A stretch of DNA of 64,000 nt from Paenibacillus tianjinensis (GCF_017086365.1 NZ_CP070969.1:3720001-3784000), one strand, 5' to 3'. Shown: positions 41,544-51,365, counted from the stretch's first letter. Notes: generated from the letters alone by a model not told the origin. A program made the numbers and translations.

Positions 41544-43411
41544 ACCAGAATCAATTCTACCAACAAGTGTTTGATCATGCTTCATTTGGGATCGCACTTA
41601 TTACACCAGACGGTATGATTTTGTCCGTAAACTCCGCCATGGAACGAATTTTTGGCTATTCAAAAGCAGAGTTTGACGGTATGAGGTTAGAAGACCTCTC
41701 CCACGATAAGGATAATATTAGAAATATTAACGATCTAAAGGCACTCATGGGTGATAAAACGGAAGTACAGCTCGAAAAGCCGTTTCTCACAAGAATGGGT
41801 GATGACATGTGGGGACTGCTCTCCCTCAAGCTTTTCACCGATGAGATGAACCAACCGGCGTATTACATCTGCCAAATCATTGAAATCACGAAGCAAAAGG
41901 AATCTGAGCAACGCCTTCAGGAATCCGTAGAGCGGTACACATCACTTAAAAAATACAACCATGACAGCGTCATCTCCTTTGGCCTAAACGGCCGGATTAT
42001 TAACGCCAACAGTATGGCGGAAAAGATAACAGGCTACTCCATCGAGGCCGAACTGATCGGTATGGAGCTTGCAGAGCTAATCGGGCAGGAGAATGTCCAT
42101 AACATTCTGGATCGGGCGCTGTACGATAATTCGGTTGAACAGCACATAAACACACTTATCGCCAAAGACGGCGAAGTTATCGAAGTGCTTACCAGTATTG
42201 CACCAATTTTTGTGAACAATCAAAATATCGGATTCTATCTCATATGCAAGGACATCTCCGAGCAGAAACAGTTGTTGCTTGCGAAGGAGACCGCTGAATC
42301 CACGAACAAAGCTAAAAGTGAGTTTCTAGCCATGATGAGCCATGAAATTCGCACCCCTATGAACGGCGTCGTCGGTATGACGGATATTCTGCTTGACCAT
42401 ACGGAGCTTAGTGAAGAACAACGGGGCTATGTGGAGATTATCCGTAAAAGCGGGGATACTCTGCTCAATATTATCAACGACATCCTTGATCTCTCCAAGA
42501 TTGAGGCAGGACGAACAGAGCTGCAAGAAGATACATTTGAACTGCGCAAATGCATTGATGAGAGCTTCGCTGTCATTTCCCTGAGAGCCGAGCAACATCA
42601 CTTGGAGCTCTCCAGCACGATAAATCACGGTGTTCCTGACTACATTTACGGTGACGCCGAACGTTTAAAGCAAGTACTCATAAACCTGCTCGGCAATGCC
42701 GTAAAATTCACGTCCAAGGGAAGTATTTCGGTAAAGGTAAAGCTTGGAGAGCAGGATCCCTCCCTGCTGGTATTTACAGTAACCGATACGGGTATTGGGA
42801 TTGAACCATCGCAGCTTAACGAAATATTCGAACCGTTTGCACAGATTGACAGTTTTATGGCCCGCAGGCATGAAGGCACTGGCCTTGGGCTGGCCATCAG
42901 CCGCCGAATTATAGAGTTGATGGGCGGTGAGATTTACGCGGAGAGTGACGGTAAGAGTGGCTCGTCTTTTACTTTCACAATCAGGCTCAAGAAAACAGTC
43001 GCACCTCAGACACAAGAGAATCACCTGCAAAAGCGTCAACCGGTACGAGAAGCGAGCATTTTGATTGCTGAAGATAACCATATCAACCAGCTAGTGTTGA
43101 CCAAAACACTTGAGAAAATGGGGCACAAGATTACTACCGTCACGAACGGCATAGACGCAGTTCAAGCAGCGCAGAGCAAGCGGTTTGATCTCATTTTAAT
43201 GGATTTGCACATGCCGATTATGAACGGCTTCGATGCAATGAAGTTGATTAAAGAGGAACACAAGGAGAACAGCCCGCCCATCATTGCCGTCACAGCCAAT
43301 GCTTTGAAGGGTGACCGGGAAAAGTGCCTTACAGAAGGAATGGATGAATATATTAGTAAGCCCATAAAGCGTGACGTTGTCCAAAGGCTATTAAACCAGT
43401 TTGTAATGTAA
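41525..43411 (+). CDS. Hybrid histidine kinase (PAS-PAS-HisKA-HATPase-REC)
   Basis: A 628-residue soluble hybrid kinase without membrane segments. Two PAS domains (about 10-125 and 130-255) come first. The H box MSHEIRTPMNGVVGMTDI carries the phospho-His, with GNAVKFTSKG (N box), DTGIGIEPS (G1) and GTGLGLAISRRIIELMGGEI (G2). The C-terminal receiver domain has IAEDNHINQLV, the phospho-Asp in LILMDLHMPIMNGFD and YISKPI. ATG 41525 lies five bases after GGAGG; ATG 41513 overlaps that site. No separate response regulator is adjacent, so the target is unknown. Confidence 0.94.
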   Translation: MHRVNLNQNQFYQQVFDHASFGIALITPDGMILSVNSAMERIFGYSKAEFDGMRLEDLSHDKDNIRNINDLKALMGDKTEVQLEKPFLTRMGDDMWGLLSLKLFTDEMNQPAYYICQIIEITKQKESEQRLQESVERYTSLKKYNHDSVISFGLNGRIINANSMAEKITGYSIEAELIGMELAELIGQENVHNILDRALYDNSVEQHINTLIAKDGEVIEVLTSIAPIFVNNQNIGFYLICKDISEQKQLLLAKETAESTNKAKSEFLAMMSHEIRTPMNGVVGMTDILLDHTELSEEQRGYVEIIRKSGDTLLNIINDILDLSKIEAGRTELQEDTFELRKCIDESFAVISLRAEQHHLELSSTINHGVPDYIYGDAERLKQVLINLLGNAVKFTSKGSISVKVKLGEQDPSLLVFTVTDTGIGIEPSQLNEIFEPFAQIDSFMARRHEGTGLGLAISRRIIELMGGEIYAESDGKSGSSFTFTIRLKKTVAPQTQENHLQKRQPVREASILIAEDNHINQLVLTKTLEKMGHKITTVTNGIDAVQAAQSKRFDLILMDLHMPIMNGFDAMKLIKEEHKENSPPIIAVTANALKGDREKCLTEGMDEYISKPIKRDVVQRLLNQFVM

Positions 43412-43556
43412 AACGACCATTTTGACCGATCGCGTTCTGTAACGCCACATCCATCGTCCAAAAAGTTGTTTTTCCAAATTGTCCTGTTATATACTGGATA
43501 TGGTTCTGTGTGAGGTTTGTCACAACAATAGATCATTACAGAAACGGAGTGAACAC

Positions 43557-44015
43557 ATGATTCATAAACGATGGAATATTGGTAAGCTGATTCTTTTGAC
43601 GACTGCACTGGCCTGGGTGCTGGGGGCGTGTTCTGCCAAAGATTCCACCGCATCTGAAGAACCGGAGAATCAAGCAGCAGCCGTTCAGGTGGAGGAAACA
43701 GAGAGACCGGAATACTTGCCAAAGGACTTTCCACTCCCGGATGATGCTGAAGTAACCACTTCCCACTCGGAGCAAAACGACGGCAAAAAGTCGGTTCTTT
43801 TAATTTTTAGATCCCAAGAAAAGCTCGACAAGCTGGCAGAAACTTATAAACAGTACTTTCAGGATCAAGGGGTCAAAGACACAGCAGAGACCATTGACGA
43901 GAAAAACCTCATCCTTCAAGGGGATACAGTTACGGAAAGCTGGTCACTGATCGGTGGTACGTTGTCCTCGCAGGAAGACACTGTGGAGCTGACCTTAACC
44001 TGGTCTGAGTTGTAA
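43557..44015 (+). CDS. Lipoprotein of unknown function
   Basis: A 152-residue secreted lipoprotein. The signal peptide KRWNIGKLILLTTALAWVLGAC ends in the lipobox LGAC. The mature part has an acidic linker (SEEPENQAAAVQVEETE) and then a compact domain (PEYLPKDFPLPDDAEVTTSHS, LDKLAETYKQYFQDQGVKD). That pattern is common in small Bacillales lipoproteins that begin with LPxDFPLP. ATG 43557 follows GGAG. It lies 145 bases after the kinase in the same direction and is closed by a strong terminator. Confidence 0.85.
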   Translation: MIHKRWNIGKLILLTTALAWVLGACSAKDSTASEEPENQAAAVQVEETERPEYLPKDFPLPDDAEVTTSHSEQNDGKKSVLLIFRSQEKLDKLAETYKQYFQDQGVKDTAETIDEKNLILQGDTVTESWSLIGGTLSSQEDTVELTLTWSEL

Positions 44016-44035
44016 TTTGTTAGAGAGTACTATGA

Positions 44036-44087
44036 AGCGATCTTGACAAAGGGCTGTTAAACAGCTCTTGTCAAGATCGCTTTTTTT
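44036..44087 (+). terminator. Strong terminator after the lipoprotein gene
   Basis: AGCGATCTTGACAA and TTGTCAAGATCGCT form a 14-bp perfect stem with an inner AGGGCTGTT/AACAGCTC stem and seven T. Confidence 0.95.
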
Positions 44088-44122
44088 GGGAATGGCGGAA
44101 ATAATGGATTCAGCTGTAAACG

Positions 44123-45511
44123 CTAAAGGAATGACAGCCGTCCGCCCATTTGCCGGATATGGTTCTCATCAGCCCACAAAATAAAATAGTTGTAGAACGT
44201 TTCTCCGATCTGGATTAGGCGGGGGTATCTCACAATGAGGGCGGCCTGCTGGTTCATCTCCGCGGGTTGGTCATCCGACGGAAAAATGAAGCAAGCTTCT
44301 TGGTTTTGGATCGTCATCATGACAATCTTGGGAGAGGAGCCATAAGGCATCAATGGATGAAAAGCTTCGGAGCTGCATACATCGGCAATCCGGTCGCCTG
44401 CTGAAATCGCAGATACCTGAAAAAAACCGTCTGGCCCCTCGTACCTCTCTTTGCTGACCCGGTGCCAGTATGCAGGATATGGGAAGGATACCCGGTACAC
44501 GGAGTTTGTGTATATGGCTTCCGGAATCCTTCTGACACGGGGAGACCACTGCAGGGCTGTAATCCGGCCGCCGTTGAGGATATTCACCGGTATCTGCTTC
44601 CTGAGATCGACTATCCAGAGCTGACTTGCGCTTTCTACATCTGAGCATCCCGATAAATACGCGATCCTGTCACCGCCCGGCGACCAGCTGACGGGAGTGG
44701 CGAAACAACTGGAGGCCGAGAGTGTCCTTTGATTCTTACCGGTTCGGCTGTCGATTTGAATGAGAGAATAATAATTCGGCTGCTGGTAGGCGGTTGCACT
44801 GTAGGCGATGCTCCGGGAGTCAGGGGACCAAACCGGAAAATAATTTTTGGCGAGCATTCCGCCTTCCAGTGTATAGATGGTGCCGGTGGCCAGATCCACC
44901 GTCGAAATAATAGAGATGCTTGCACCGGGGAATGTATAAAGTGCAAATGTTCCGTCCGGGGAAATCCGAACGTTATGGAGCGGTCCGTCCGTATTGTGCG
45001 TGATTTGTCTCCGGTTTGTGCCGTCGATCCCGATGCGGAAGAGCTGGGTATTGCCGCTGGAATCCGGAGCCGAGAACAGAAGCTCTCTACCCGAAGGGAA
45101 CCACTGGACATCGCCGGCGCCTGGCTCCGTGATGGTATAGCTGTTATGAGAGAACGTATTATAGATGATGATTCTCCCGTTTTTGACATACGCGAGAAAC
45201 CGGCTGTCCGGGGACCAGTCCAACAATGTGTAGGGTTCAATTTGGTCAATCCGGGCAACGGCTAGCGTAACGGTATCAAGCACGTGGATCACGTTGTTAG
45301 TGCCGATGAAAGCAATTCTCCTGCTGTCCGGAGACCAATAGGGAACGGAATACTCCGCACCAAGCCCCTGTGTAGTTTGAATATTGAATCCATCCTGCGG
45401 CCGGTGCAGCCAAATGTCGAACGCTCCGCCACGGTCCGACGTGTAGGCGATCCATCCTTGAACGGGATTATGAGAAACAGCTTGCACAGCCAACATCCTC
45501 TCCTGAATCAT
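44123..45511 (-). CDS. TolB-like/PD40 beta-propeller protein
   Basis: A 462-residue cytoplasmic protein. The first ~320 residues are WD40-like (PD40) blades, shown by repeated WSPDSRRIAFIG, WSPDSRFLAYVKN, ISPDGTFALYTF and WSPGGDRIAYLSG. The C-terminal ~130 residues form a separate domain (FPYPAYWHRVSKERYEGPDG). No signal peptide is seen, unlike periplasmic TolB. ATG 45511 lacks a ribosome site, whereas GGAGAGG lies inside the frame and would favour TTG 45493. Function unknown; propellers usually bind proteins or peptides. Confidence 0.82.
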   Translation of the reverse strand: MIQERMLAVQAVSHNPVQGWIAYTSDRGGAFDIWLHRPQDGFNIQTTQGLGAEYSVPYWSPDSRRIAFIGTNNVIHVLDTVTLAVARIDQIEPYTLLDWSPDSRFLAYVKNGRIIIYNTFSHNSYTITEPGAGDVQWFPSGRELLFSAPDSSGNTQLFRIGIDGTNRRQITHNTDGPLHNVRISPDGTFALYTFPGASISIISTVDLATGTIYTLEGGMLAKNYFPVWSPDSRSIAYSATAYQQPNYYSLIQIDSRTGKNQRTLSASSCFATPVSWSPGGDRIAYLSGCSDVESASQLWIVDLRKQIPVNILNGGRITALQWSPRVRRIPEAIYTNSVYRVSFPYPAYWHRVSKERYEGPDGFFQVSAISAGDRIADVCSSEAFHPLMPYGSSPKIVMMTIQNQEACFIFPSDDQPAEMNQQAALIVRYPRLIQIGETFYNYFILWADENHIRQMGGRLSFL

Positions 45512-45628
45512 TTATACTTCAAATGTATTCAGTGGGGGGCGTTTAGGCGACAGCCCGGGACTACCGGTTTAATACTGCCTCCGGCATCAAAAGCATGGGC
45601 GTATTGCAGTAAGTATGGTATTGACTCT

Positions 45629-46096
45629 TCACACCATGTTAAGCCCTGATGTTACTATAGTAGGCAGTGTTTCTATCGTGACATTACCCGCTACAGCTCT
45701 CGAAATCATACAAGACTTCTCTGCCATATGTGCCAGCCGTTCGGCTTTCGTCAGTTCTGCTTCAGTTGCATCCGCTTTGAGTACAATCCGGGGTTTGTGC
45801 ATGATCCGTTCGTACGTAAACACGTTATTTGTAACATCCACAATCGCTTCAGACTCCATAGTCAAATCCTGAGGTGTAATATCGGAACGCTCAAGCATCG
45901 CTGCCAGCGTAATCAGATAACAGGTCGATGCGGCCCCCAGAAGCATTTCGTCAGGATTGGTACCTGTTCCCGGCCCCCCCATCTCCTGCGGAATTGAAAT
46001 TGTCGTTTTTAGCCCGCCTACATCAATATGCCCTTCACTGTTACGCCCGCCATTCCAAACTGCTTTTAGATGAAAAGGATGTTTCAATTCACTCAT
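45629..46096 (-). CDS. OsmC family protein (SACOL1771-type)
   Basis: A 155-residue OsmC/Ohr-like protein. HPFHLKAVWNGGRNSEGHIDV, IPQEMGGPGTGTNPDEMLLGAASTCY and AEKSCMISRAVAGNV show the family pattern with two conserved Cys, expected to reduce peroxides by a thiol mechanism. It belongs to the subgroup annotated SACOL1771 peroxiredoxin. The start is uncertain: ATG 46096 matches the family N-terminus but lies right after GGGAGG; an upstream ATG is at 46132. Monocistronic. Confidence 0.9.
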   Translation of the reverse strand: MSELKHPFHLKAVWNGGRNSEGHIDVGGLKTTISIPQEMGGPGTGTNPDEMLLGAASTCYLITLAAMLERSDITPQDLTMESEAIVDVTNNVFTYERIMHKPRIVLKADATEAELTKAERLAHMAEKSCMISRAVAGNVTIETLPTIVTSGLNMV

Positions 46097-46226
46097 TCCT
46101 CCCGTTTCTCTCGGGTAGATACCCGGATACAATAAAGATTGTTCATTTCATCTTATCATAGTGCTTCTCCCGCAGTTCCAAACGTACCCTTTATTACACT
46201 TTATGAGTTTTAGTTTTTACCATGAA

Positions 46227-47720
46227 CTAACGGCCCCTAAGCGCCGCCATTCTTTTCAGATTCAATATAATCGCCAACACACAGCTAATCGCCGCAAGTC
46301 CTATCCACGCAATAACAGAATACGACATCCACACGCTAATCATATAGTAATCGTAGTGAATAAGATAAGGCCAGATCAGTATCAACACCAGCAGCAGCAG
46401 TCTAATGATCAGATGGATGCCCGCTCCAACTCTTTTCCTGCGTCTTGACCGTTCATTGTGTAAGCTTGTTCCGGCCCCACTCATCAGTTTCAATGCCTTA
46501 TGAATTACGCTAATGACTGCCAGTAGGACTAAGAACGAAAATACCCAATCCATTAAGATACTGCTATCATCATAGTTGAAAGGTTTCATCGGATTTCCGT
46601 TCATGCTGCCGTATATGTTGTGTGCAATCAGGGACGGGGCGGTTGAATTCAGATTAGCCAGTACAAATACGGCTTCCTGCTGCTTCAGATCGATAATGAC
46701 CTGTGAGGAAAAATTCGGATTCATTCCGGTGTGGCTGATCAGCCGCCTCTCTGGATCGTTATCCCACCCGTAGGCATAGTACAAATCTTCAGCTTCATAT
46801 CCGGCAGTCTCCAAGTCAGCCTCATGAGATTGCTTTATCGCTTGTTTCAGATGATCCGGTACATCTCCCATTCCCAACTGGGCATTAAGCCAGTGCTCCA
46901 AATCCTTTAGATTCGTCACCAAATAACCTGCAGCCATATTCCCGTAATATCTCGGAGCATCATATTCTAAGCTTTTGCCAAAAAACACGCGGTAACCCTT
47001 ACTAAGCTGATCCGGCTTCATTTCCTGGCCTGTTGAAAAATAACTGTCTGTCATGCCCAGCGGAATAAGTATATTCTGAGTTACAAAATCCTGATAGCTT
47101 GAACCTGTAACTTGTTCGATAATCATCGCCAGAATATCATAATTAATGGTTGCATATTGATAGTCTGTTCCCGGGTATGTATCCAAGGCAATGTCTGAAA
47201 TCTTATGTATAGTTTGTGTAAGGGTGTCTGCTGTAGTCCCTTCAGGAATTAACTTTATCGTCCACGACGGAATTCCGCTTGTATGAGCCATCAGCTGGTT
47301 AATCGAGATCTCCGCTTTCCCCCCTCTATAGGTAGGGACAAATTCAGGAAGATATTCGGAGACATAATCGGAGTACGCTAGCTTTCCCTGTTCTTCCAGC
47401 AAAACAACAGCCAAAGCCGTAAACGCCTTAGTAGCCGATCCCAATTCAAAGAGTGTTTCACTGGTGACTTTCTGTTGCCCATCAACATCGGAATAACCGT
47501 ATACCTTATAATCCGTCTTTCCTTGCTTGGATGTTACCATCGCTACGCCAGGAGTTGCTGTTTTGGCCATAATCGTCCGGACCATTTCATCGGCACTCCC
47601 ATATTTCCCTGCTGTAAACAAAGTTCCAAGCTGATGCCAACAAACAACCGTAGGGATGATTACGATAAGCAATACAACACTGACCAGTATCGTCCTATTT
47701 CTTCTAAGTAATTTCTTCAT
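46227..47720 (-). CDS. Membrane-anchored serine hydrolase (class C beta-lactamase fold)
   Basis: A 497-residue protein. Residues 10-30 are an N-terminal membrane anchor (TILVSVVLLIVIIPTVVCWH). The serine hydrolase domain (about 40-370) has the SxxK nucleophile in ELGSATKAFTALAVV and LISHTGMN near the end. At the YxN position the sequence is YQYATINYDIL, where YSN is usual, so the Asn may be replaced. Three C-terminal membrane helices follow (WVFSFLVLLAVISVI, LLLLVLILIWPYLI, VIAWIGLAAISCVLAII). Likely acts on cell-wall peptides or esters outside the cell. Confidence 0.88.
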   Translation of the reverse strand: MKKLLRRNRTILVSVVLLIVIIPTVVCWHQLGTLFTAGKYGSADEMVRTIMAKTATPGVAMVTSKQGKTDYKVYGYSDVDGQQKVTSETLFELGSATKAFTALAVVLLEEQGKLAYSDYVSEYLPEFVPTYRGGKAEISINQLMAHTSGIPSWTIKLIPEGTTADTLTQTIHKISDIALDTYPGTDYQYATINYDILAMIIEQVTGSSYQDFVTQNILIPLGMTDSYFSTGQEMKPDQLSKGYRVFFGKSLEYDAPRYYGNMAAGYLVTNLKDLEHWLNAQLGMGDVPDHLKQAIKQSHEADLETAGYEAEDLYYAYGWDNDPERRLISHTGMNPNFSSQVIIDLKQQEAVFVLANLNSTAPSLIAHNIYGSMNGNPMKPFNYDDSSILMDWVFSFLVLLAVISVIHKALKLMSGAGTSLHNERSRRRKRVGAGIHLIIRLLLLVLILIWPYLIHYDYYMISVWMSYSVIAWIGLAAISCVLAIILNLKRMAALRGR

Positions 47721-47806
47721 AAGTTTTCTCCCCGTTATTAGTGTCAGTTCATATTCGCCTTCTTATCTAATAAGACGTTCCATTCGTTCACTTCCCTGCG
47801 GTTATA

Positions 47807-47838
47807 CAAAAAAGCCCCCGGAGTTTCCCCCAGAGGCT
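47807..47838 (-). terminator. Terminator at the end of the gntR-metNIQ-type operon
   Basis: On the minus strand AGCCTCTGG and CCGGGGGCT pair (9 bp with two G-U), followed by TTTTTT. It lies about 40 bases after the VOC gene stop. Confidence 0.88.
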
Positions 47839-47878
47839 TGGCCCTATCTATAAATTTATTGCACAAATATTTGTCACA

Positions 47879-48643
47879 TTAAGCGAAGACATATTCCCCT
47901 TCACCCACGCGAATCATTTTTCCTTTTAGGGATGGTGAATCTGTTGTAAAAAGAACCTGTTTGAACTGGTTGTCATCCCCCTGCTCGAAATCAAAGGACT
48001 GATCTCCAATTTTAAGGCTGAAGAGATTAACCCCAGACTCTGTAACAGGCAATCCGAACAGCTCTCCCCAATGCTTAGCGGCAGCGGCAGGATCGGAAAC
48101 TCTGAATACCGCGCTTACGATATCAACATTGCCCGCAGGATGGGCCTGGATGATACCGGATGACGTTAGGTGTTCCAGCCGTTCTTCATCGGTTCCGTTC
48201 CACTGAATGATGAACGGATAGACCAGTCCTTGGAAGTTTCCGTCAATGGTCATCATCCGCCACTCGATTAAATTGCCCTTATTATCCAGACGCCGGCCGT
48301 CAATGATGGGAGATAGGGATAGCCCTGCAGCCTTCAGTGAAGCTTCGACAGCTTCAATATCATCCGTCCGGAGCACCACTCTGCTTAAGACTTCATGCTC
48401 TGGAAGGACTGTTACGGCATCCCTCACTACAACATTGTGCTCAGTCGCTTGTGCTAATTCCAGGTTCTCGATGCCGAGGAACTCAAGATAGGTCAGCCCA
48501 AAGTAACTTAAAGCATTATAAGTTCCCCAAGCCTTATGAGATCCCCCCCGGAAAGCAACCAAGCCCTGTTCACCAAAGCTTTGCACCGGCTGATCCAGAT
48601 CGTTGACATAGTGCACCAGATGATCCCATTTCAGTACTGCCAT
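47879..48643 (-). CDS. VOC superfamily (glyoxalase-like) protein
   Basis: A 254-residue protein of the vicinal-oxygen-chelate superfamily, Glyoxalase_3-like. It starts VLKWDHLVHYVNDLDQPVQSF and has a second half with DIVSAVFRVSDPAAAAKHWGELFGLPV, so two VOC modules are visible. Predicted metal ligands include the N-terminal His of WDHLVHYV. The enzymatic activity cannot be inferred. It is the last gene of the operon; its ATG overlaps the ProC-like stop (TAATG), so translation is coupled. Confidence 0.88.
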   Translation of the reverse strand: MAVLKWDHLVHYVNDLDQPVQSFGEQGLVAFRGGSHKAWGTYNALSYFGLTYLEFLGIENLELAQATEHNVVVRDAVTVLPEHEVLSRVVLRTDDIEAVEASLKAAGLSLSPIIDGRRLDNKGNLIEWRMMTIDGNFQGLVYPFIIQWNGTDEERLEHLTSSGIIQAHPAGNVDIVSAVFRVSDPAAAAKHWGELFGLPVTESGVNLFSLKIGDQSFDFEQGDDNQFKQVLFTTDSPSLKGKMIRVGEGEYVFA

Positions 48644-49449
48644 TATTTCTTCACTCCCAGCTCCGTGGTCCGCTTTACGGCCGCCAGCACACTTCTCTGC
48701 AGTCCGGCTGCGAAGTCACTGTTGTTCAGCTCGTACAACCCATGCATGCCTACACCACCGGGTGAATTGTTGATATCCAGCAGCTGTCTTGGATGCAGTC
48801 CGGTCTGCTGCAGCATGGCCACCGCTCCCAGCATATTCTCCAGCGCAACCTTCCATGCCTGTTCCCGCGGCAGTCCGGCGAGTACACCGGCATCCGTAAA
48901 GGATTCAATGAAATAATAGATATAGTTAGGTCCGGCCACACCGAAGCCGGTGAAGATATCAATGTAGGATTCCTCAAGATATTGTACTTTGCCGAAGCCG
49001 AGCAGGAAATCCTCCACTTGATCACGGGCAGCATGTGCATTCAAAGCCACACCGCTGTATCCATATCCTGTGTCTGTCAATGTATTAGGAATAACCCTGA
49101 CAATCGGGCGTTCTGCTCCAAAATAATCCTCCAGCTGCACAAGCGTTACCCCCGCCACAATCGACACGATTGCGGCAGCCGGTGAAGCGAATTGCCGGAC
49201 CCTTTGTCCGAGTGTAGCCAGATCATCCTGCGGCCGGACGGCAATAACGATCAGCTCTGCTGTAGAGAGGCCGTGCTCCTGCGGACTCTCTGTATCTACA
49301 TTATATTTTGCCTTCAACAGCTGAAGACGTGCTTCGTTCACATCTGACACACTGATTTGACCGGCAGTCAGCGTCTCACCCGCAATACATGCGCGGATGA
49401 TCGCTTCGGCCATCTGTCCTCCGCCAATGAAATGTATCCTGCTCTTCAT
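48643..49449 (-). CDS. ProC-like pyrroline-5-carboxylate reductase family protein
   Basis: A 268-residue reductase of the ProC family. The NAD(P) fold starts RIHFIGGGQMAEAIIRACI, followed by VIAVRPQD. The C-terminal signature DINNSPGGVGMHGLYELNNSDFAA corresponds to the family SPGGxT motif with Val in place of Thr. That substitution and the transport/catabolic operon suggest a substrate other than P5C, for example a cyclic or open imine. GTG 49452 precedes ATG 49449; the ATG is preferred. It lies between the MetQ-like and VOC genes. Confidence 0.85.
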   Translation of the reverse strand: MKSRIHFIGGGQMAEAIIRACIAGETLTAGQISVSDVNEARLQLLKAKYNVDTESPQEHGLSTAELIVIAVRPQDDLATLGQRVRQFASPAAAIVSIVAGVTLVQLEDYFGAERPIVRVIPNTLTDTGYGYSGVALNAHAARDQVEDFLLGFGKVQYLEESYIDIFTGFGVAGPNYIYYFIESFTDAGVLAGLPREQAWKVALENMLGAVAMLQQTGLHPRQLLDINNSPGGVGMHGLYELNNSDFAAGLQRSVLAAVKRTTELGVKK

Positions 49450-49471
49450 CACTTAAGCTCACTTCCTTAAC

Positions 49472-50305
49472 TTAGTTGTTCTTCCATGCTTCCGGCAGAA
49501 TAAAACCATCATATTTGTCTTGTCCAAGAATGTACTCTTCGAATTCTTTGGATTCATAGGCGGCCTTGAGGTCTTTGGCCCACTCGGTATTTTCATCCTT
49601 TTTATTAATGGATACGATGATTCTGTGCTGCATCGGCGTATTTTCTATCTTGAGTGCATCCGTAATCTTTCTGTCTGGTGAATTCGCAATGTAATTCCCG
49701 TTCACAACACCATAATCAACATCCTGAAGGGAGACCAGAATTTGAGCGGGATCAAGCACTTTAATATCAATATTGTACTTATCCGGCTCCATGCTGCTAA
49801 TGTTGAAATCCGCTACACCAGCTCCATCTTTAATTTTGATCCAGCCCAGTTCTTCCAGAATACGCAGCGCGCGCTCCTGGTTTACCGGATCATTAGGAAC
49901 TGCTACAGTCGTACCGTCTTTTACATCGTCAAGCGTCGTATGATTTACGGAATAAAGGCCTTGCGGAGCACCTGGTACATATGCAATTCCGGTCATGTCT
50001 GCACCAATTTCTTTATTGATAGCCTCCATATAGGCTGTGCTTTGGAAAATGCTTGCGTCAATAGAGCCTTCCTTCATTGCCGGATTGACCTGCATGTTTT
50101 GCGAGAAGGTTTTAATATCTACGGTGTAGCCCTTTTTCTCCAGGATCGGCAGAATCGATTGACGGAATTGCTCCTCATAGGTACCAACACCAAATCCAAC
50201 CGTAATTTTTTTCTTGTCTCCGGAGCTTCCTGCTTCATTATTATTGCCGCAAGCCGCCAGTACCGCCATTACACTAATCAACATCACTACCATTAACTTT
50301 TTCAT
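49472..50305 (-). CDS. MetQ/NlpA-type substrate-binding lipoprotein
   Basis: A 277-residue lipoprotein of the NlpA/MetQ family. The signal peptide KKLMVVMLISVMAVLAACGN ends in lipobox LAAC. The mature part has KKKITVGFGVGTYEEQF, SIDASIFQSTAYMEAINK and VAVPNDPVNQERALRILEELG, the conserved family pattern. It delivers substrate to the MetI/MetN-type pair in the same operon. Operon partners (M20 deacylase, UroD enzyme) make an N-acylated or methylated amino acid more likely than methionine. ATG 50305 or 50314 may be the start. Confidence 0.92.
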   Translation of the reverse strand: MKKLMVVMLISVMAVLAACGNNNEAGSSGDKKKITVGFGVGTYEEQFRQSILPILEKKGYTVDIKTFSQNMQVNPAMKEGSIDASIFQSTAYMEAINKEIGADMTGIAYVPGAPQGLYSVNHTTLDDVKDGTTVAVPNDPVNQERALRILEELGWIKIKDGAGVADFNISSMEPDKYNIDIKVLDPAQILVSLQDVDYGVVNGNYIANSPDRKITDALKIENTPMQHRIIVSINKKDENTEWAKDLKAAYESKEFEEYILGQDKYDGFILPEAWKNN

Positions 50306-50317
50306 TACCCTCATCCC

Positions 50318-51337
50318 CTATTCCAATACTTGGTTTTTAAATTGCTCTAACGCCTCATCTGTTACGTTTAACGGGATTGCACAGTTTGGCGACAGAATAA
50401 AAGGTTTGTCTTTCATGAATGCCAAAGCCTCTTGAGCCTGCTGCTTAATTTGCTCTATGTTGTTTACGGCAAACAATCCATGATCCACTCCGCCTACCTT
50501 GGTGGCTTTGAGATTGGCTGCAAGGCCCGGATTTCCTTCGGCTATCGTATCCCAGCTGATTCCGTCAATACGGTAATCATTAAATTTCTCAGGCTGGGCG
50601 TAGGCACCACAGGTATGTAAAATGTTTTTGCCATAGCTTGCGGCTTCCAGAACAATTGAATCATAGGGCCTGGAGAACTCATCAAACATCGCTTCATCAA
50701 ATAATCCCGGATGTGCCGTTCCTGTTACCGCATAGAACAAACCGTCTGAACCGGCCTTCTGCAGCTCCTGCACATAATCGGCCAAGGTTAATGAAATCAC
50801 ATGTAACGCATGGTGTGCTGCCGCCCTATGCTCCTTGAACAAAGATTCCAAAGTAACAGGCTGCTCAATGCCGAACACCGTTTTGGTTACATAAGCAGAA
50901 CGCCCTACAATAAACAGCAGCACCGTTAATGGCGAAAATACAGTTTGGATGAGCGGTGTGTCAGGTAACCCTTGACGGATTTTTTTAACCGCCTCTAAAT
51001 GCTCCAGCAGTGATGCAGTCTGGGTTGCCTTTTTCACATCTAGATCCCACAGATTCTCGGCTGCAGGTATAACCGTCGTTGTCTGTCTGGGAAATACAGT
51101 CTGATAATCCGTAAAATCATACTGATTGCCCCAAGCTTCAGCTAAGTAGGTCGCTCTTGGATTAATTTTGACCCAGTCCCAATCATATTTTCTCGTAAAA
51201 GAAACCGTTGTTGCCGCCAAATCCTCTGCATTTTGTTCCTTGTCAATAAAATGACGCCATCCGCTGACAATCGGACGATCCGCCAGTTCTCCGGATAATA
51301 AGGCTTTAAACCGGTCTTGCTTACTCCATTCACTCAT
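50318..51337 (-). CDS. UroD/MtaA-family zinc methyltransferase-like protein
   Basis: A 339-residue protein of the uroporphyrinogen decarboxylase-like superfamily. It lacks the usual HemE N-terminus and instead has ILHTCGAYAQPEKFND (His-x-Cys) and a later SPNCAIP Cys, the zinc-binding set of MtaA/MtbA-type corrinoid:thiol methyltransferases. A methyl transfer to a thiol is therefore the best guess. ATG 51337 lies eight bases after GGGGG. It sits between the permease and the binding protein genes, an unusual insertion into a MetNIQ-like set. Confidence 0.85.
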   Translation of the reverse strand: MSEWSKQDRFKALLSGELADRPIVSGWRHFIDKEQNAEDLAATTVSFTRKYDWDWVKINPRATYLAEAWGNQYDFTDYQTVFPRQTTTVIPAAENLWDLDVKKATQTASLLEHLEAVKKIRQGLPDTPLIQTVFSPLTVLLFIVGRSAYVTKTVFGIEQPVTLESLFKEHRAAAHHALHVISLTLADYVQELQKAGSDGLFYAVTGTAHPGLFDEAMFDEFSRPYDSIVLEAASYGKNILHTCGAYAQPEKFNDYRIDGISWDTIAEGNPGLAANLKATKVGGVDHGLFAVNNIEQIKQQAQEALAFMKDKPFILSPNCAIPLNVTDEALEQFKNQVLE

Positions 51338-51365
51338 CTGCATGTCCCCCTTGTATGCGTAATAA

